From: Zavarzinia sp.
GTDB taxonomy: Bacteria; Pseudomonadota; Alphaproteobacteria; Zavarziniales; Zavarziniaceae
NCBI GenBank assembly: GCA_028694545.1
Contig: JAQVKV010000114.1
Coordinates: forward strand, 1 to 6,977
DNA: 6,977 nucleotides
Direction of reading: 5' to 3'
Position 1 is the stretch's first letter. The number at the start of each line of letters is the position of its first letter. The position numbers and the translations under genes were made by a program. This document shows, piece by piece, positions 1-5,364 of the stretch. The notes under the pieces were generated by a model. The model was not told where the DNA came from and did no database searches. It saw only the letters and a program-made list of their open reading frames with translations.

Positions 1-19
1 TCGTCTTCATCTTGGGCAT
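1..19 (-). CDS. rpmI: 50S ribosomal protein L35, N-terminal fragment
   Basis: Only the first six codons are inside the window; they read MPKMKT on the minus strand. That is the near-invariant start of bacterial ribosomal protein L35, a small basic protein of the large ribosomal subunit. The start is fixed by a strong Shine-Dalgarno, AAGGAGG at 31-25, five bases before the ATG at 19-17. The gene continues beyond the left edge, where rplT (L20) would be the usual next gene. The upstream neighbour here is a rubrerythrin-like gene and not infC, so rpmI appears to have its own promoter. The identification rests on very few residues, but they are highly diagnostic together with the ribosome binding site. 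Confidence 0.85.
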
Positions 20-31
20 TTGAACCTCCTT

Positions 32-44
32 GATCCAAAGGATC
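32..44 (-). repeat. Perfect hairpin in the rpmI leader, touching the Shine-Dalgarno
   Basis: GATCC-AAA-GGATC is a perfect 5-bp inverted repeat with a 3-base loop. Its end abuts the AAGGAGG ribosome binding site of rpmI (31-25). In the mRNA it would sit directly 5' of the site where the ribosome loads, so it could tune access or shield the leader from nucleases. The stem is short, and no ribosomal-protein binding motif was recognised. Confidence 0.4.
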
Positions 45-97
45 GTCAAGCGGTGCCCAGGCAGCCCTTTTCGCCCGGCCCCGCGATGGAAGCGGGC

Positions 98-126
98 CTT
101 ATAGCGGAGAGTCGAAGGGGGCGCAA
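98..126 (-). promoter_or_regulatory. Candidate sigma-70-type promoter for rpmI
   Basis: On the minus strand, TTGCGC (126-121) is separated by exactly 17 bases from TATAAG (103-98). This is a fair match to a housekeeping promoter (TTGACA / TATAAT). Transcription would start near 91, giving a leader of about 70 bases before the rpmI ATG. It lies downstream of the hairpins that follow the rubrerythrin gene, consistent with an independent rpmI transcript. Confidence 0.45.
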
Positions 127-150
127 GGCGGATGGCGGCGGACGACACGA

Positions 151-179
151 GCCCCGCCGGCAGAGGGGACCGGCGGGGC
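151..179 (-). terminator. GC-rich hairpin after the rubrerythrin gene, probable terminator
   Basis: GCCCCGCCGG (151-160) and CCGGCGGGGC (170-179) form a perfect 10-bp stem with a 9-base loop. It starts about 25 bases downstream of the rubrerythrin stop codon. No T-run follows on the minus strand, so it is not a textbook intrinsic terminator. It could act as a weak terminator or as a 3' stability structure behind Rho-dependent termination. A second inverted repeat, GGGGCC-CA-GGCCCC (175-188), shares bases with it and would compete for folding. Confidence 0.5.
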
Positions 180-196
180 CCAGGCCCCGGGGATGT

Positions 197-216
197 CGCC
201 GGCTTACTTGCCGGCG
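197..216 (-). repeat. Inverted repeat enclosing the rubrerythrin stop codon
   Basis: CGCCGGC (197-203) and GCCGGCG (210-216) form a perfect 7-bp stem. The 6-base loop contains the TAA stop (206-204). With the hairpin at 151-179 it makes the 3' end of the transcript highly structured, which could affect termination or mRNA stability. Confidence 0.4.
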
Positions 217-677
217 CGAAGCTTCTCGGCGGCGGCCTTGTAGGATTCGTAATGATCGCCCTCATCGGCAGCGATCTGGCGGAACATGGCCGCGACCTTG
301 GTGTCGCCCGCCTTTTCCGCCTGTTCGGCGAATTCGACATACATCTTGGTATTCTCGTAATGCTCGCCAGCCATGCCGTCGAGCAGGTTGGCTTCGTCGG
401 CGCCGACGAGGCCAAGGGCATCGGCCTCGCGGGCATAATGCTCGTTCGCTTCGACATTGGCATTCTCGTCGAACAGCTTGGCGATTTCCGGATGACCGGA
501 CTTGCGGGCCTGTTCGGCATAGGCCAGGTACTTCAGGTTGGCGAAGGCTTCGCCATGCATCGCCGCTTCCAGGTTCTTCCTCGTCTGGGGATCCAGATCC
601 TTGGCGAAGGAAGGCGCGGCGACCAGCGGGGTGCCGGCAATGACGGCGATCGCGAGAAGATTTTGAACAATTCGCAT
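204..677 (-). CDS. Exported rubrerythrin-like diiron (ferritin-like) protein
   Basis: This 157-residue protein has a Sec-type signal peptide (about 1-25, ending PSFA before KD), followed by a four-helix rubrerythrin/ferritin-like domain. Against Desulfovibrio rubrerythrin, recalled from memory, the iron ligands line up: E43, E76, E105 and E108 (in GEHYENTKMY), E139 and H142 (in AADEGDH). Spacing is conserved, with 33 residues between the first two glutamates. The position expected to hold the helix-2 histidine is E79, with a histidine only at 80. There is no C-terminal rubredoxin domain, so its electron donor must be another protein. Rubrerythrins reduce hydrogen peroxide; a periplasmic version would defend the envelope, but activity is inferred. 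The start at 677 is chosen because AGGAG lies 8 bases upstream and a signal peptide follows at once; the ATG at 683 is too close to it. The gene is divergent from a PepSY/cytochrome b/two-component operon and shares mirrored operator sites with it. Confidence 0.88.
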   Translation of the reverse strand: MRIVQNLLAIAVIAGTPLVAAPSFAKDLDPQTRKNLEAAMHGEAFANLKYLAYAEQARKSGHPEIAKLFDENANVEANEHYAREADALGLVGADEANLLDGMAGEHYENTKMYVEFAEQAEKAGDTKVAAMFRQIAADEGDHYESYKAAAEKLRAGK

Positions 678-728
678 AATCATTTCTCCTAAAGGTCTTC
701 CGCTCTGCCAGCGGGCTGACGAGGAGAA

Positions 729-760
729 ATTGAAATAACGTTCTGACAATGTCCTGACGG
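729..760 (-). promoter_or_regulatory. OmpR/PhoB-type direct-repeat operator and promoter of the rubrerythrin gene
   Basis: Read toward the rubrerythrin gene, 760-743 is CCGTCAGGACATTGTCAG. GTCAG occurs twice with an 11-base period, so both half-sites fall on the same helix face, as winged-helix OmpR/PhoB regulators need. A possible -10 (TTCAAT, 734-729) lies 8 bases beyond the second half-site, where an activator would replace the -35. The ATG at 677 leaves a leader of about 45 bases. A further isolated CTGAC lies at 716-720. The repeat is clear; the -10 assignment is tentative. Confidence 0.55.
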
Positions 761-765
761 TCGTC

Positions 766-791
766 GAATATTTCCAAATCTGGAATATTTC
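766..791. repeat. AT-rich 9-bp direct repeat and imperfect palindrome between the two operators
   Basis: GAATATTTC occurs at 766-774 and again at 783-791, a perfect 9-base direct repeat with a 17-base period. Within it, TTCCA (772-776) and TGGAA (781-785) form an inverted repeat around AATC, extendable by an AT-rich arm with one bulge. It is distinctly AT-rich compared with its surroundings and lies midway between two divergent promoters. It could be an UP-element-like region or a site for a second regulator. Confidence 0.45.
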
Positions 792-804
792 AGGAAGATC
801 GTGG

Positions 805-838
805 CCGTCAGGAATTTGTCAGCTCGGCTTGATATTCA
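805..838 (+). promoter_or_regulatory. OmpR/PhoB-type direct-repeat operator and promoter of the PepSY-cytochrome-TCS operon
   Basis: 805-822 reads CCGTCAGGAATTTGTCAG, with GTCAG at 807-811 and 818-822, an 11-base period. It is the mirror image of the site at 743-760; about 14 of 18 positions agree when both are read outward. A -10-like GATATT/TATTCA (831-838) follows about 8-10 bases later, the usual geometry of a promoter activated by a PhoB-family regulator. The arrangement suggests autoregulation by the response regulator encoded at 1745-2431. The core also resembles the E. coli Pho box, so PhoB itself is an alternative. Confidence 0.55.
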
Positions 839-874
839 TTCCATCGCCTTTGATTGCTTCCAGTCGAGATGGGA

Positions 875-1165
875 ATGAAAATGATCAACCTGCGTATCGC
901 CCTTGGTACCGTCATCATGGGGACCTGCCTCCATGCGGGTGTCGCCGCCGCCAGCCCGACCTGCACGACCGAGCCGGAATCGAAGTGGATGAGCGAAGAG
1001 GCGATGAAGCAGAAGATCGCCGAGATGGGCTTCAAGGACATCAAGGTCTTCAAGACGACCCGGAGCGGCTGCTACGAGATCTATGGCTACAACGCCGACG
1101 GCAGGAAGGCCGAGGTCTATTTCAACCCGGTCACCGGCGAAATCGTCGAAGAGAACGTCGACTGA
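875..1165 (+). CDS. Small exported PepSY-domain protein
   Basis: This 96-residue protein has an N-terminal signal peptide (about 1-26, VAAA before SPTC) and one small PepSY-type domain (about 37-93). The segment runs WMSEEAMKQKIAEMGF, then GCYEIYGYNADGRKAEVYFNP, then TGEIV, typical of the PepSY_2-like family. PepSY domains are extracytoplasmic modules thought to inhibit or modulate partner proteins; the ligand here is unknown. The mature protein has two cysteines, C30 and C66, which could form a disulfide in the periplasm. Start choice is uncertain: ATG occurs at 869, 875 and 881, with a GAG 6 bases before 875 and a GGGA 6 bases before 881. All give the same mature protein. Its stop overlaps the next start by one base (TGATG), so it is probably translationally coupled to the cytochrome b gene. 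Confidence 0.8.
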   Translation: MKMINLRIALGTVIMGTCLHAGVAAASPTCTTEPESKWMSEEAMKQKIAEMGFKDIKVFKTTRSGCYEIYGYNADGRKAEVYFNPVTGEIVEENVD

Positions 1166-1770
1166 TGACGGCGGCCGACAGGCCGGCGTCGGCGCCCGCC
1201 GTGGCGCCGACGCCGGGCGTGCGGGTGTGGGATCCCTTCGTCCGTCTCTTCCACTGGTCGGTGGTCGCCGGTGTCGTGCTCAACTACGCCGTCCTCGAAG
1301 AGGGGAAGCCGGCGCATCGCTATATCGGCTATGGCGTCGCGGCCTTGCTGGGCCTGCGGCTGGTCTGGGGTTTCGTCGGCAGCCGGCATGCCCGTTTCGC
1401 CGATTTCGTCGCGGGGCCCCGCACCGTGTTCGGCCATCTGCGCGCGGCGTTGTCCGGTCGCGACCGCCGCTACATCGGCCATAATCCTGCCGGTGGTGCC
1501 ATGATCCTGGTGCTGATGGCGCTGATCGGCCTGATCGCGGTTTCCGGCTGGATGCAGGGGCTCGATGCCTTCTGGGGCGAGGAATGGGTGCAGGATCTGC
1601 ACGCGATCGCCGCCAATGTTCTGGTCGGCTTCGCGGTGCTCCATGTCGCGGCCGCCCTGATCGAAGGGCTGCGCCATCGCGAAAGCCTGGTTCTGGCCAT
1701 GATCACCGGGCGCAAGCGGCCGGCATCGGGCACGGATGTCGACCATGCGCCTGCTCCTCGTCGAGGATAA
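1165..1770 (+). CDS. Cytochrome b561-type integral membrane diheme protein
   Basis: This 201-residue protein fits the Ni/Fe-hydrogenase-type cytochrome b561 family (Ni_hydr_CYTB). It opens with the family hallmark VWDPFVRLFHW (21-31), then has four hydrophobic helices near 28-44, 52-72, 111-128 and 145-167. Candidate heme-ligating histidines are H30 and H51 in the first pair of helices and H146 and H160 in the last. GHNPAGG (105-111) is another family motif. Such proteins carry electrons between the quinone pool and a periplasmic or membrane partner. No hydrogenase or other classical partner is encoded here, so the neighbouring PepSY and rubrerythrin-like proteins are the natural candidates. 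Translation starts at the ATG overlapping the PepSY stop, and the 3' end overlaps the response regulator gene by 26 bases. Confidence 0.88.
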   Translation: MTAADRPASAPAVAPTPGVRVWDPFVRLFHWSVVAGVVLNYAVLEEGKPAHRYIGYGVAALLGLRLVWGFVGSRHARFADFVAGPRTVFGHLRAALSGRDRRYIGHNPAGGAMILVLMALIGLIAVSGWMQGLDAFWGEEWVQDLHAIAANVLVGFAVLHVAAALIEGLRHRESLVLAMITGRKRPASGTDVDHAPAPRRG

Positions 1771-2431
1771 CCGGCGCCTGGCCGGCCTGGTGACGGAAGG
1801 GCTGGCGGACGAGGGTTTCGTCATCGACTGGGCGCCGACCTTGGCCGAGGCGCGCGAGATGGTCCAGCTTTCCGCCCATGATCTCGTACTCCTCGACCTT
1901 GGCATGCCGGATGGCGATGGCATCGATTTCATCCGTTTTCTCCGGCGTGTCCGCTTCGTCAGCCCGATCCTCGTGCTGACGGCGCGGGCCGGGCTCGACG
2001 ACCGGGTTCTCGGGCTCGATTCCGGGGCCGACGACTATCTGGTGAAGCCTTTTGAAATGCGCGAGCTGGCGGCGCGCTGCCGCACCCTGCTGCGCCGGCC
2101 GGGGGCCCCGCTCGGGACCGTGCTGACGGCCGGCAACCTGCGTTTCGACTGCGCGTTGCGCGAAGCCGCGGTGGATGGCCGGCCCTTGCGTCTTTCGCCC
2201 AAGGAGTTGGGGCTGCTCGAAAGCTTGATGCGGCGGGCGGGCCACGTGGTCGCGAAACCAAGCCTTGAAAGCGCGCTCTATGCCCAGGCGGCGGAGGTTT
2301 CGGCGAATGCCCTCGAAGCCGTCGTGTCGCGCCTGCGCCGCCGCCTCGCCGACAGTCGGGCGACCGTCACCATCCATACGGCCCACGGCATCGGCTATAT
2401 CCTGACCCCGACCCGCGGGGAGGCCGGCTGA
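1745..2431 (+). CDS. OmpR/PhoB-family response regulator (QseB/PmrA-like)
   Basis: This 228-residue DNA-binding regulator is the cognate partner of the kinase that follows. The receiver domain (1-115) has the acidic pair E7/D8, phosphoacceptor D51 in LVLLDLGMPDGDG, T79 and K101 in YLVKPF. The C-terminal winged helix (about 127-224) contains SPKELGLLESL, the SANALEAVVSRLRRRL recognition region and the terminal HTAHGIGYIL hairpin. Phosphorylation should favour dimers that bind direct repeats with 11-base spacing, which is what lies upstream of the operon. The start at 1745 is preferred because the protein then begins MRLLLVED at the first beta-strand, with GGA 8 bases upstream. An in-frame ATG at 1736 would add three residues. 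Its stop lies 2 bases before the kinase start. Confidence 0.92.
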   Translation: MRLLLVEDNRRLAGLVTEGLADEGFVIDWAPTLAEAREMVQLSAHDLVLLDLGMPDGDGIDFIRFLRRVRFVSPILVLTARAGLDDRVLGLDSGADDYLVKPFEMRELAARCRTLLRRPGAPLGTVLTAGNLRFDCALREAAVDGRPLRLSPKELGLLESLMRRAGHVVAKPSLESALYAQAAEVSANALEAVVSRLRRRLADSRATVTIHTAHGIGYILTPTRGEAG

Positions 2432-2433
2432 TC

Positions 2434-3786
2434 GTGCCCCGGCGGACGCATACCCTGCTCATCAAGCTGTCGACCCGCCTGGCGGGGGTCGGGGCTGCCT
2501 TCCTGATCGTCCAGCTGCTCGCGGTGATCTGGATGTATGTCCGCAATCCGAACGAGCTTGACCAATTGCTCGTCAGCGCCGAGGCAAACCGGATCGCCGG
2601 CGAACTCTCGGTACAGGGCCCGACCGACGCCCTGACCGTGCAGCCCGATCTGGCCCGGCCTCTGGCCCCCGGCACGCGCCGCTCCTTCGTGGTGCACGAC
2701 AGGGCCGGGTGGATCGTCGGGCGTTACGAGGACGGCGACCTGCGCATCACCGAGGACGCGCCCCTGTCTTTCCTGGTGATCCGCACCCAGCGCGAGATCT
2801 GGGGCGATCGCTTCCTGGTTTCGGGCACACGGCGCATCGCCGTTGCGGGGCATGACTATTGGATCACCCTCGCTATCGCCGGTCAGGGGTTCCGTCCCTT
2901 CGTGCCGGTGATCTTCAACGAGGTGCGTTTCCACGTCCTCTTCCCGCTGCTGCTGCTTTCGGTCCTTTTCCTGCTGTTCAATTTCAGCGTGGTGCGCAGC
3001 ACGCTGAAGCCGCTCGGCCAGGCGATCGGCGCCATTCGTGACATAGACCCGGCGCAGCCCGCCACCCGGATCGAGATTGTCCAGACGACATCCGAGGTCG
3101 AGGCGCTGATCATCGCGGTGAACGGGTTGCTGGAGCGGATCGATGGCGCGGTCGGGGCGGTGCGGGACTTCGCGGGCCACGCGGCCCATGAATTGCGCAC
3201 GCCGCTCGCCGTGATGACCCTCGGCATCGGCAAGCTGCCGGCGGGATCTGCGCGCGATGGCCTGATGAAGGATGTTCAGGCCATGAAACGTCTGGTCGAC
3301 CAGATGCTCGACATGGCCCAGGCCAATGCGCTGGAGATCGGGACGGGAAGCCGGGTCGATCTCGCCGCCGTCACCCGTGACGTGGTCTCGGACCTGACGC
3401 CCCTGGCGATCGCCCGCGAGCGTAGCCTCAGTTTCGAGGATCTGGGGGCGGGGGACCTCCAGGGCCATGGCGAGGCCATCGGCCGGGCCCTGCGCAACGT
3501 GATCGAGAATGCCCTTGCCCATACGCCGGCGGGCACCTCGGTCGAGGTACGTTGTGGCCCGGGCGCCATGGTCACCGTCCGCGATCACGGTCCCGGCGTG
3601 CCGGCACCCCTTCGGGAAAGGGTGTTCCAGCGTTTCGTCCGGCTCGACCGGGCCGGTGCGGGCGGTGCGGGCCTTGGCCTTGCCATCGTCGCCGCCATCG
3701 TCTCGGCCCATGGCGGCTCGGCCCGCATCGATGAGGCACCGGGAGGGGGCGCGATCGTCCGTCTGAGCTTCGGCCCCGCGTCCTGA
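2434..3786 (+). CDS. HAMP-domain sensor histidine kinase
   Basis: This 450-residue membrane kinase has TM1 at about 17-36, a periplasmic sensor region of about 130 residues (37-166), TM2 at about 167-187, a HAMP linker, and then the catalytic core. The DHp helix has phosphoacceptor H252 in HAAHELRTPLAV. The ATPase domain shows the N-box (N355 to N359, NVIENALAH), G1 box DHGPG (384-388), F-box VFQRFVRLDR and G2 box GGAGLGLAIV (410-419). All motifs are intact, so it should be active. Its signal is unknown; the sensor region has no domain I recognise and is of QseC/PmrB-like length. The start is GTG, two bases after the regulator stop, with GGGGAGG (2417-2423) 10 bases upstream. No in-frame ATG exists before TM1. 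It ends the operon and converges on the next gene. Confidence 0.92.
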   Translation: MPRRTHTLLIKLSTRLAGVGAAFLIVQLLAVIWMYVRNPNELDQLLVSAEANRIAGELSVQGPTDALTVQPDLARPLAPGTRRSFVVHDRAGWIVGRYEDGDLRITEDAPLSFLVIRTQREIWGDRFLVSGTRRIAVAGHDYWITLAIAGQGFRPFVPVIFNEVRFHVLFPLLLLSVLFLLFNFSVVRSTLKPLGQAIGAIRDIDPAQPATRIEIVQTTSEVEALIIAVNGLLERIDGAVGAVRDFAGHAAHELRTPLAVMTLGIGKLPAGSARDGLMKDVQAMKRLVDQMLDMAQANALEIGTGSRVDLAAVTRDVVSDLTPLAIARERSLSFEDLGAGDLQGHGEAIGRALRNVIENALAHTPAGTSVEVRCGPGAMVTVRDHGPGVPAPLRERVFQRFVRLDRAGAGGAGLGLAIVAAIVSAHGGSARIDEAPGGGAIVRLSFGPAS

Positions 3787-3796
3787 CCGGGTCCCC

Positions 3797-5362
3797 CTAC
3801 TCCCGCTTCTCGTTGTGGCGTTCGATGGTGTGCAGGCTTTCGACCGGGGCGAAGTCGTCGGTCAGGATGGTGGGCTTGTCGATCGTGCCCACTTCGCGCC
3901 TGGCCTTGACCAGTTCGCGCAGGTCGTAGGGCAGCTGGTCGCGGGCCTGGACGAGGGCGGCGCGGGCGGCGAGTTCCTCGTCCGAAAGGCGGGGGCCGGC
4001 ATAGCCGACCAGCACGATGTTGCCGTGGGCGGGGATCATGTCCACCTGATCGAAGACCGATTTCATCGTCGCATAGGCGCTGTCGAAGAACATGGTGGTG
4101 GGTTCGACGTTCTGGGCGACGATGCCCCCCGGCGCCAGGGTCTCCTGGACGAGACGGTAGAATTCCTGGGTCGTCAGGTGGAAGGGCACGAAGGGCCCGC
4201 GATAGGCGTCGAGCAGGACGAGGTCGTATTTCTCTTGCGTCCGGCGCAGGAAGATGCGGCCGTCCACCGTGTGGATATGCAGGCGGTCGCTTTCCCTCGT
4301 GTCGAAATAGCGTGCCGCCAGATCGACGACTGCGCCGTCCAGCTCCGCGACATCGGCGACGGCGCCGGGCAGGGCCTGCACGAGATAGTTGATGGTGCGC
4401 CCGCCGCCGAGCCCGACGAGGGCGATCCGCTTCACCGGTTCCGCATGGAAGGCGAGGGCCGCCGTCATGGTCCTTGTGTAAGGCACGATCAAGGCGCGCG
4501 GCTTCGAGATGCTGATGGCGGATTCGGTATAGCGCATGCGGCGATAGCCGAAATAGAGACCGACCACGTCGCCATGCTTCTCGACGAAGATGGTGTTGTA
4601 TTCGGAATCGACTCGTTCCAGCTCCCCGTCCGGCAGGGGGGCGAGGGCGCTGGTGTCCTGGGCCTGCGCCGGTGTCCCGGTGGGCACGACGAGCGCGGTG
4701 ACGATGGCGACGACGAGCCCGGCGACTTCGGCCGTCGCGAGACCCCGGCGCGGCCGTGTCAGCAGATAGACCGCGATGCTGAAGAAGAGCGTGACACCAG
4801 CCAGCACGAAATAGATCGAGCGCATGCCGAAACTCGGAATGAAGTAGAAGCTGGTGCCGAGCGTGCCGAGGATGCTGCCCGCCGTGTTCAACGCCGAAAT
4901 CCGGCCCGAGATCGTGCCCGAATGGGTGCGCGCGTCGAGCAGCAGGCGCAGGCAGAAGGGGCCGACGGCGGCAAGCAGGGCTGCCGGCAGGCAGGCGAGC
5001 GCCACCGCCGCGAGCAGGGCGGCATAGCGCAGGTCATAGACTTGGTCGAGGATGCGGTTGATGATCTCGTCGCCCCAGAAGGGCATGACGAGGATGGTGA
5101 AGGTCGACAGGAAGAACAGCAGGCCGACGATACGCCCGTGCGGATGCCGGTCGACATAGCGCCCGCCGACGACATAGCCGATCGTCATGCCGATCAGGAA
5201 TACCGCGATCAGCGCGCCCCAAGTGTAGATGGTGCCGCCGAAATAGGGGATGAAGGTGCGCCCGATCATCATCTCCAGCGCCATTGTGACGAAGCCGGAA
5301 AAGAAGGCGGCGGCATGAAGGGCGCCGCCGCGCAACAGGGTCGCCGCGCTCGTTGCGGACAT
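3797..5362 (-). CDS. Membrane-fused spermidine-synthase-like protein (fused MFS/spermidine synthase family)
   Basis: This 521-residue protein has about seven hydrophobic helices (15-30, 45-68, 78-95, 113-140, 158-176, 182-202, 212-229), followed by a Rossmann methyltransferase-like domain of the spermidine synthase fold (about 250-510). The membrane part carries family-like features such as MALEMMIGR (28-35) and ISALNTAGSILGT (156-168). In the soluble domain the nucleotide loop is VGLGGGRT (316-323), the acidic strand-2 residue is E340 (AELD), DG is 368-369, and strand 4 ends in D385. TDDFAPVE (501-508) is a C-terminal motif common in this family. The aspartate-rich DxxDP loop of true aminopropyltransferases is replaced by DAYRGP, so polyamine synthesis is doubtful. 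Start ATG 5362 has GAGGAG 5 bases upstream; a GTG at 5368 overlaps that site and is unlikely. It lies 2 bases after the SMP-30-like gene. Confidence 0.85.
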   Translation of the reverse strand: MSATSAATLLRGGALHAAAFFSGFVTMALEMMIGRTFIPYFGGTIYTWGALIAVFLIGMTIGYVVGGRYVDRHPHGRIVGLLFFLSTFTILVMPFWGDEIINRILDQVYDLRYAALLAAVALACLPAALLAAVGPFCLRLLLDARTHSGTISGRISALNTAGSILGTLGTSFYFIPSFGMRSIYFVLAGVTLFFSIAVYLLTRPRRGLATAEVAGLVVAIVTALVVPTGTPAQAQDTSALAPLPDGELERVDSEYNTIFVEKHGDVVGLYFGYRRMRYTESAISISKPRALIVPYTRTMTAALAFHAEPVKRIALVGLGGGRTINYLVQALPGAVADVAELDGAVVDLAARYFDTRESDRLHIHTVDGRIFLRRTQEKYDLVLLDAYRGPFVPFHLTTQEFYRLVQETLAPGGIVAQNVEPTTMFFDSAYATMKSVFDQVDMIPAHGNIVLVGYAGPRLSDEELAARAALVQARDQLPYDLRELVKARREVGTIDKPTILTDDFAPVESLHTIERHNEKRE

Positions 5363-5364
5363 GA

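Noticed and set aside
25..60. TTGACG on the minus strand near the rpmI start as a -35 element
   Set aside because: A matching -10 would fall at the start codon and leave no leader or ribosome binding site.
678..749. A longer start for the rubrerythrin gene at 749
   Set aside because: It would add residues before the signal peptide and run through the operator and promoter. The ATG at 677 has a proper ribosome binding site.
829..1164. An N-terminal extension of the cytochrome b frame back to 829
   Set aside because: It overlaps the PepSY gene in another frame and gives basic low-complexity sequence before the family's normal N-terminus.
1117..1932. A 271-codon minus-strand open frame across the cytochrome b and regulator genes
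   Set aside because: It is a shadow of two well-supported plus-strand genes and has no recognisable features.
2395..3711. A 438-codon open frame on the minus strand opposite the histidine kinase
   Set aside because: The plus strand encodes an intact kinase with all catalytic boxes. The minus frame is rich in R, H, D and G and matches no family.
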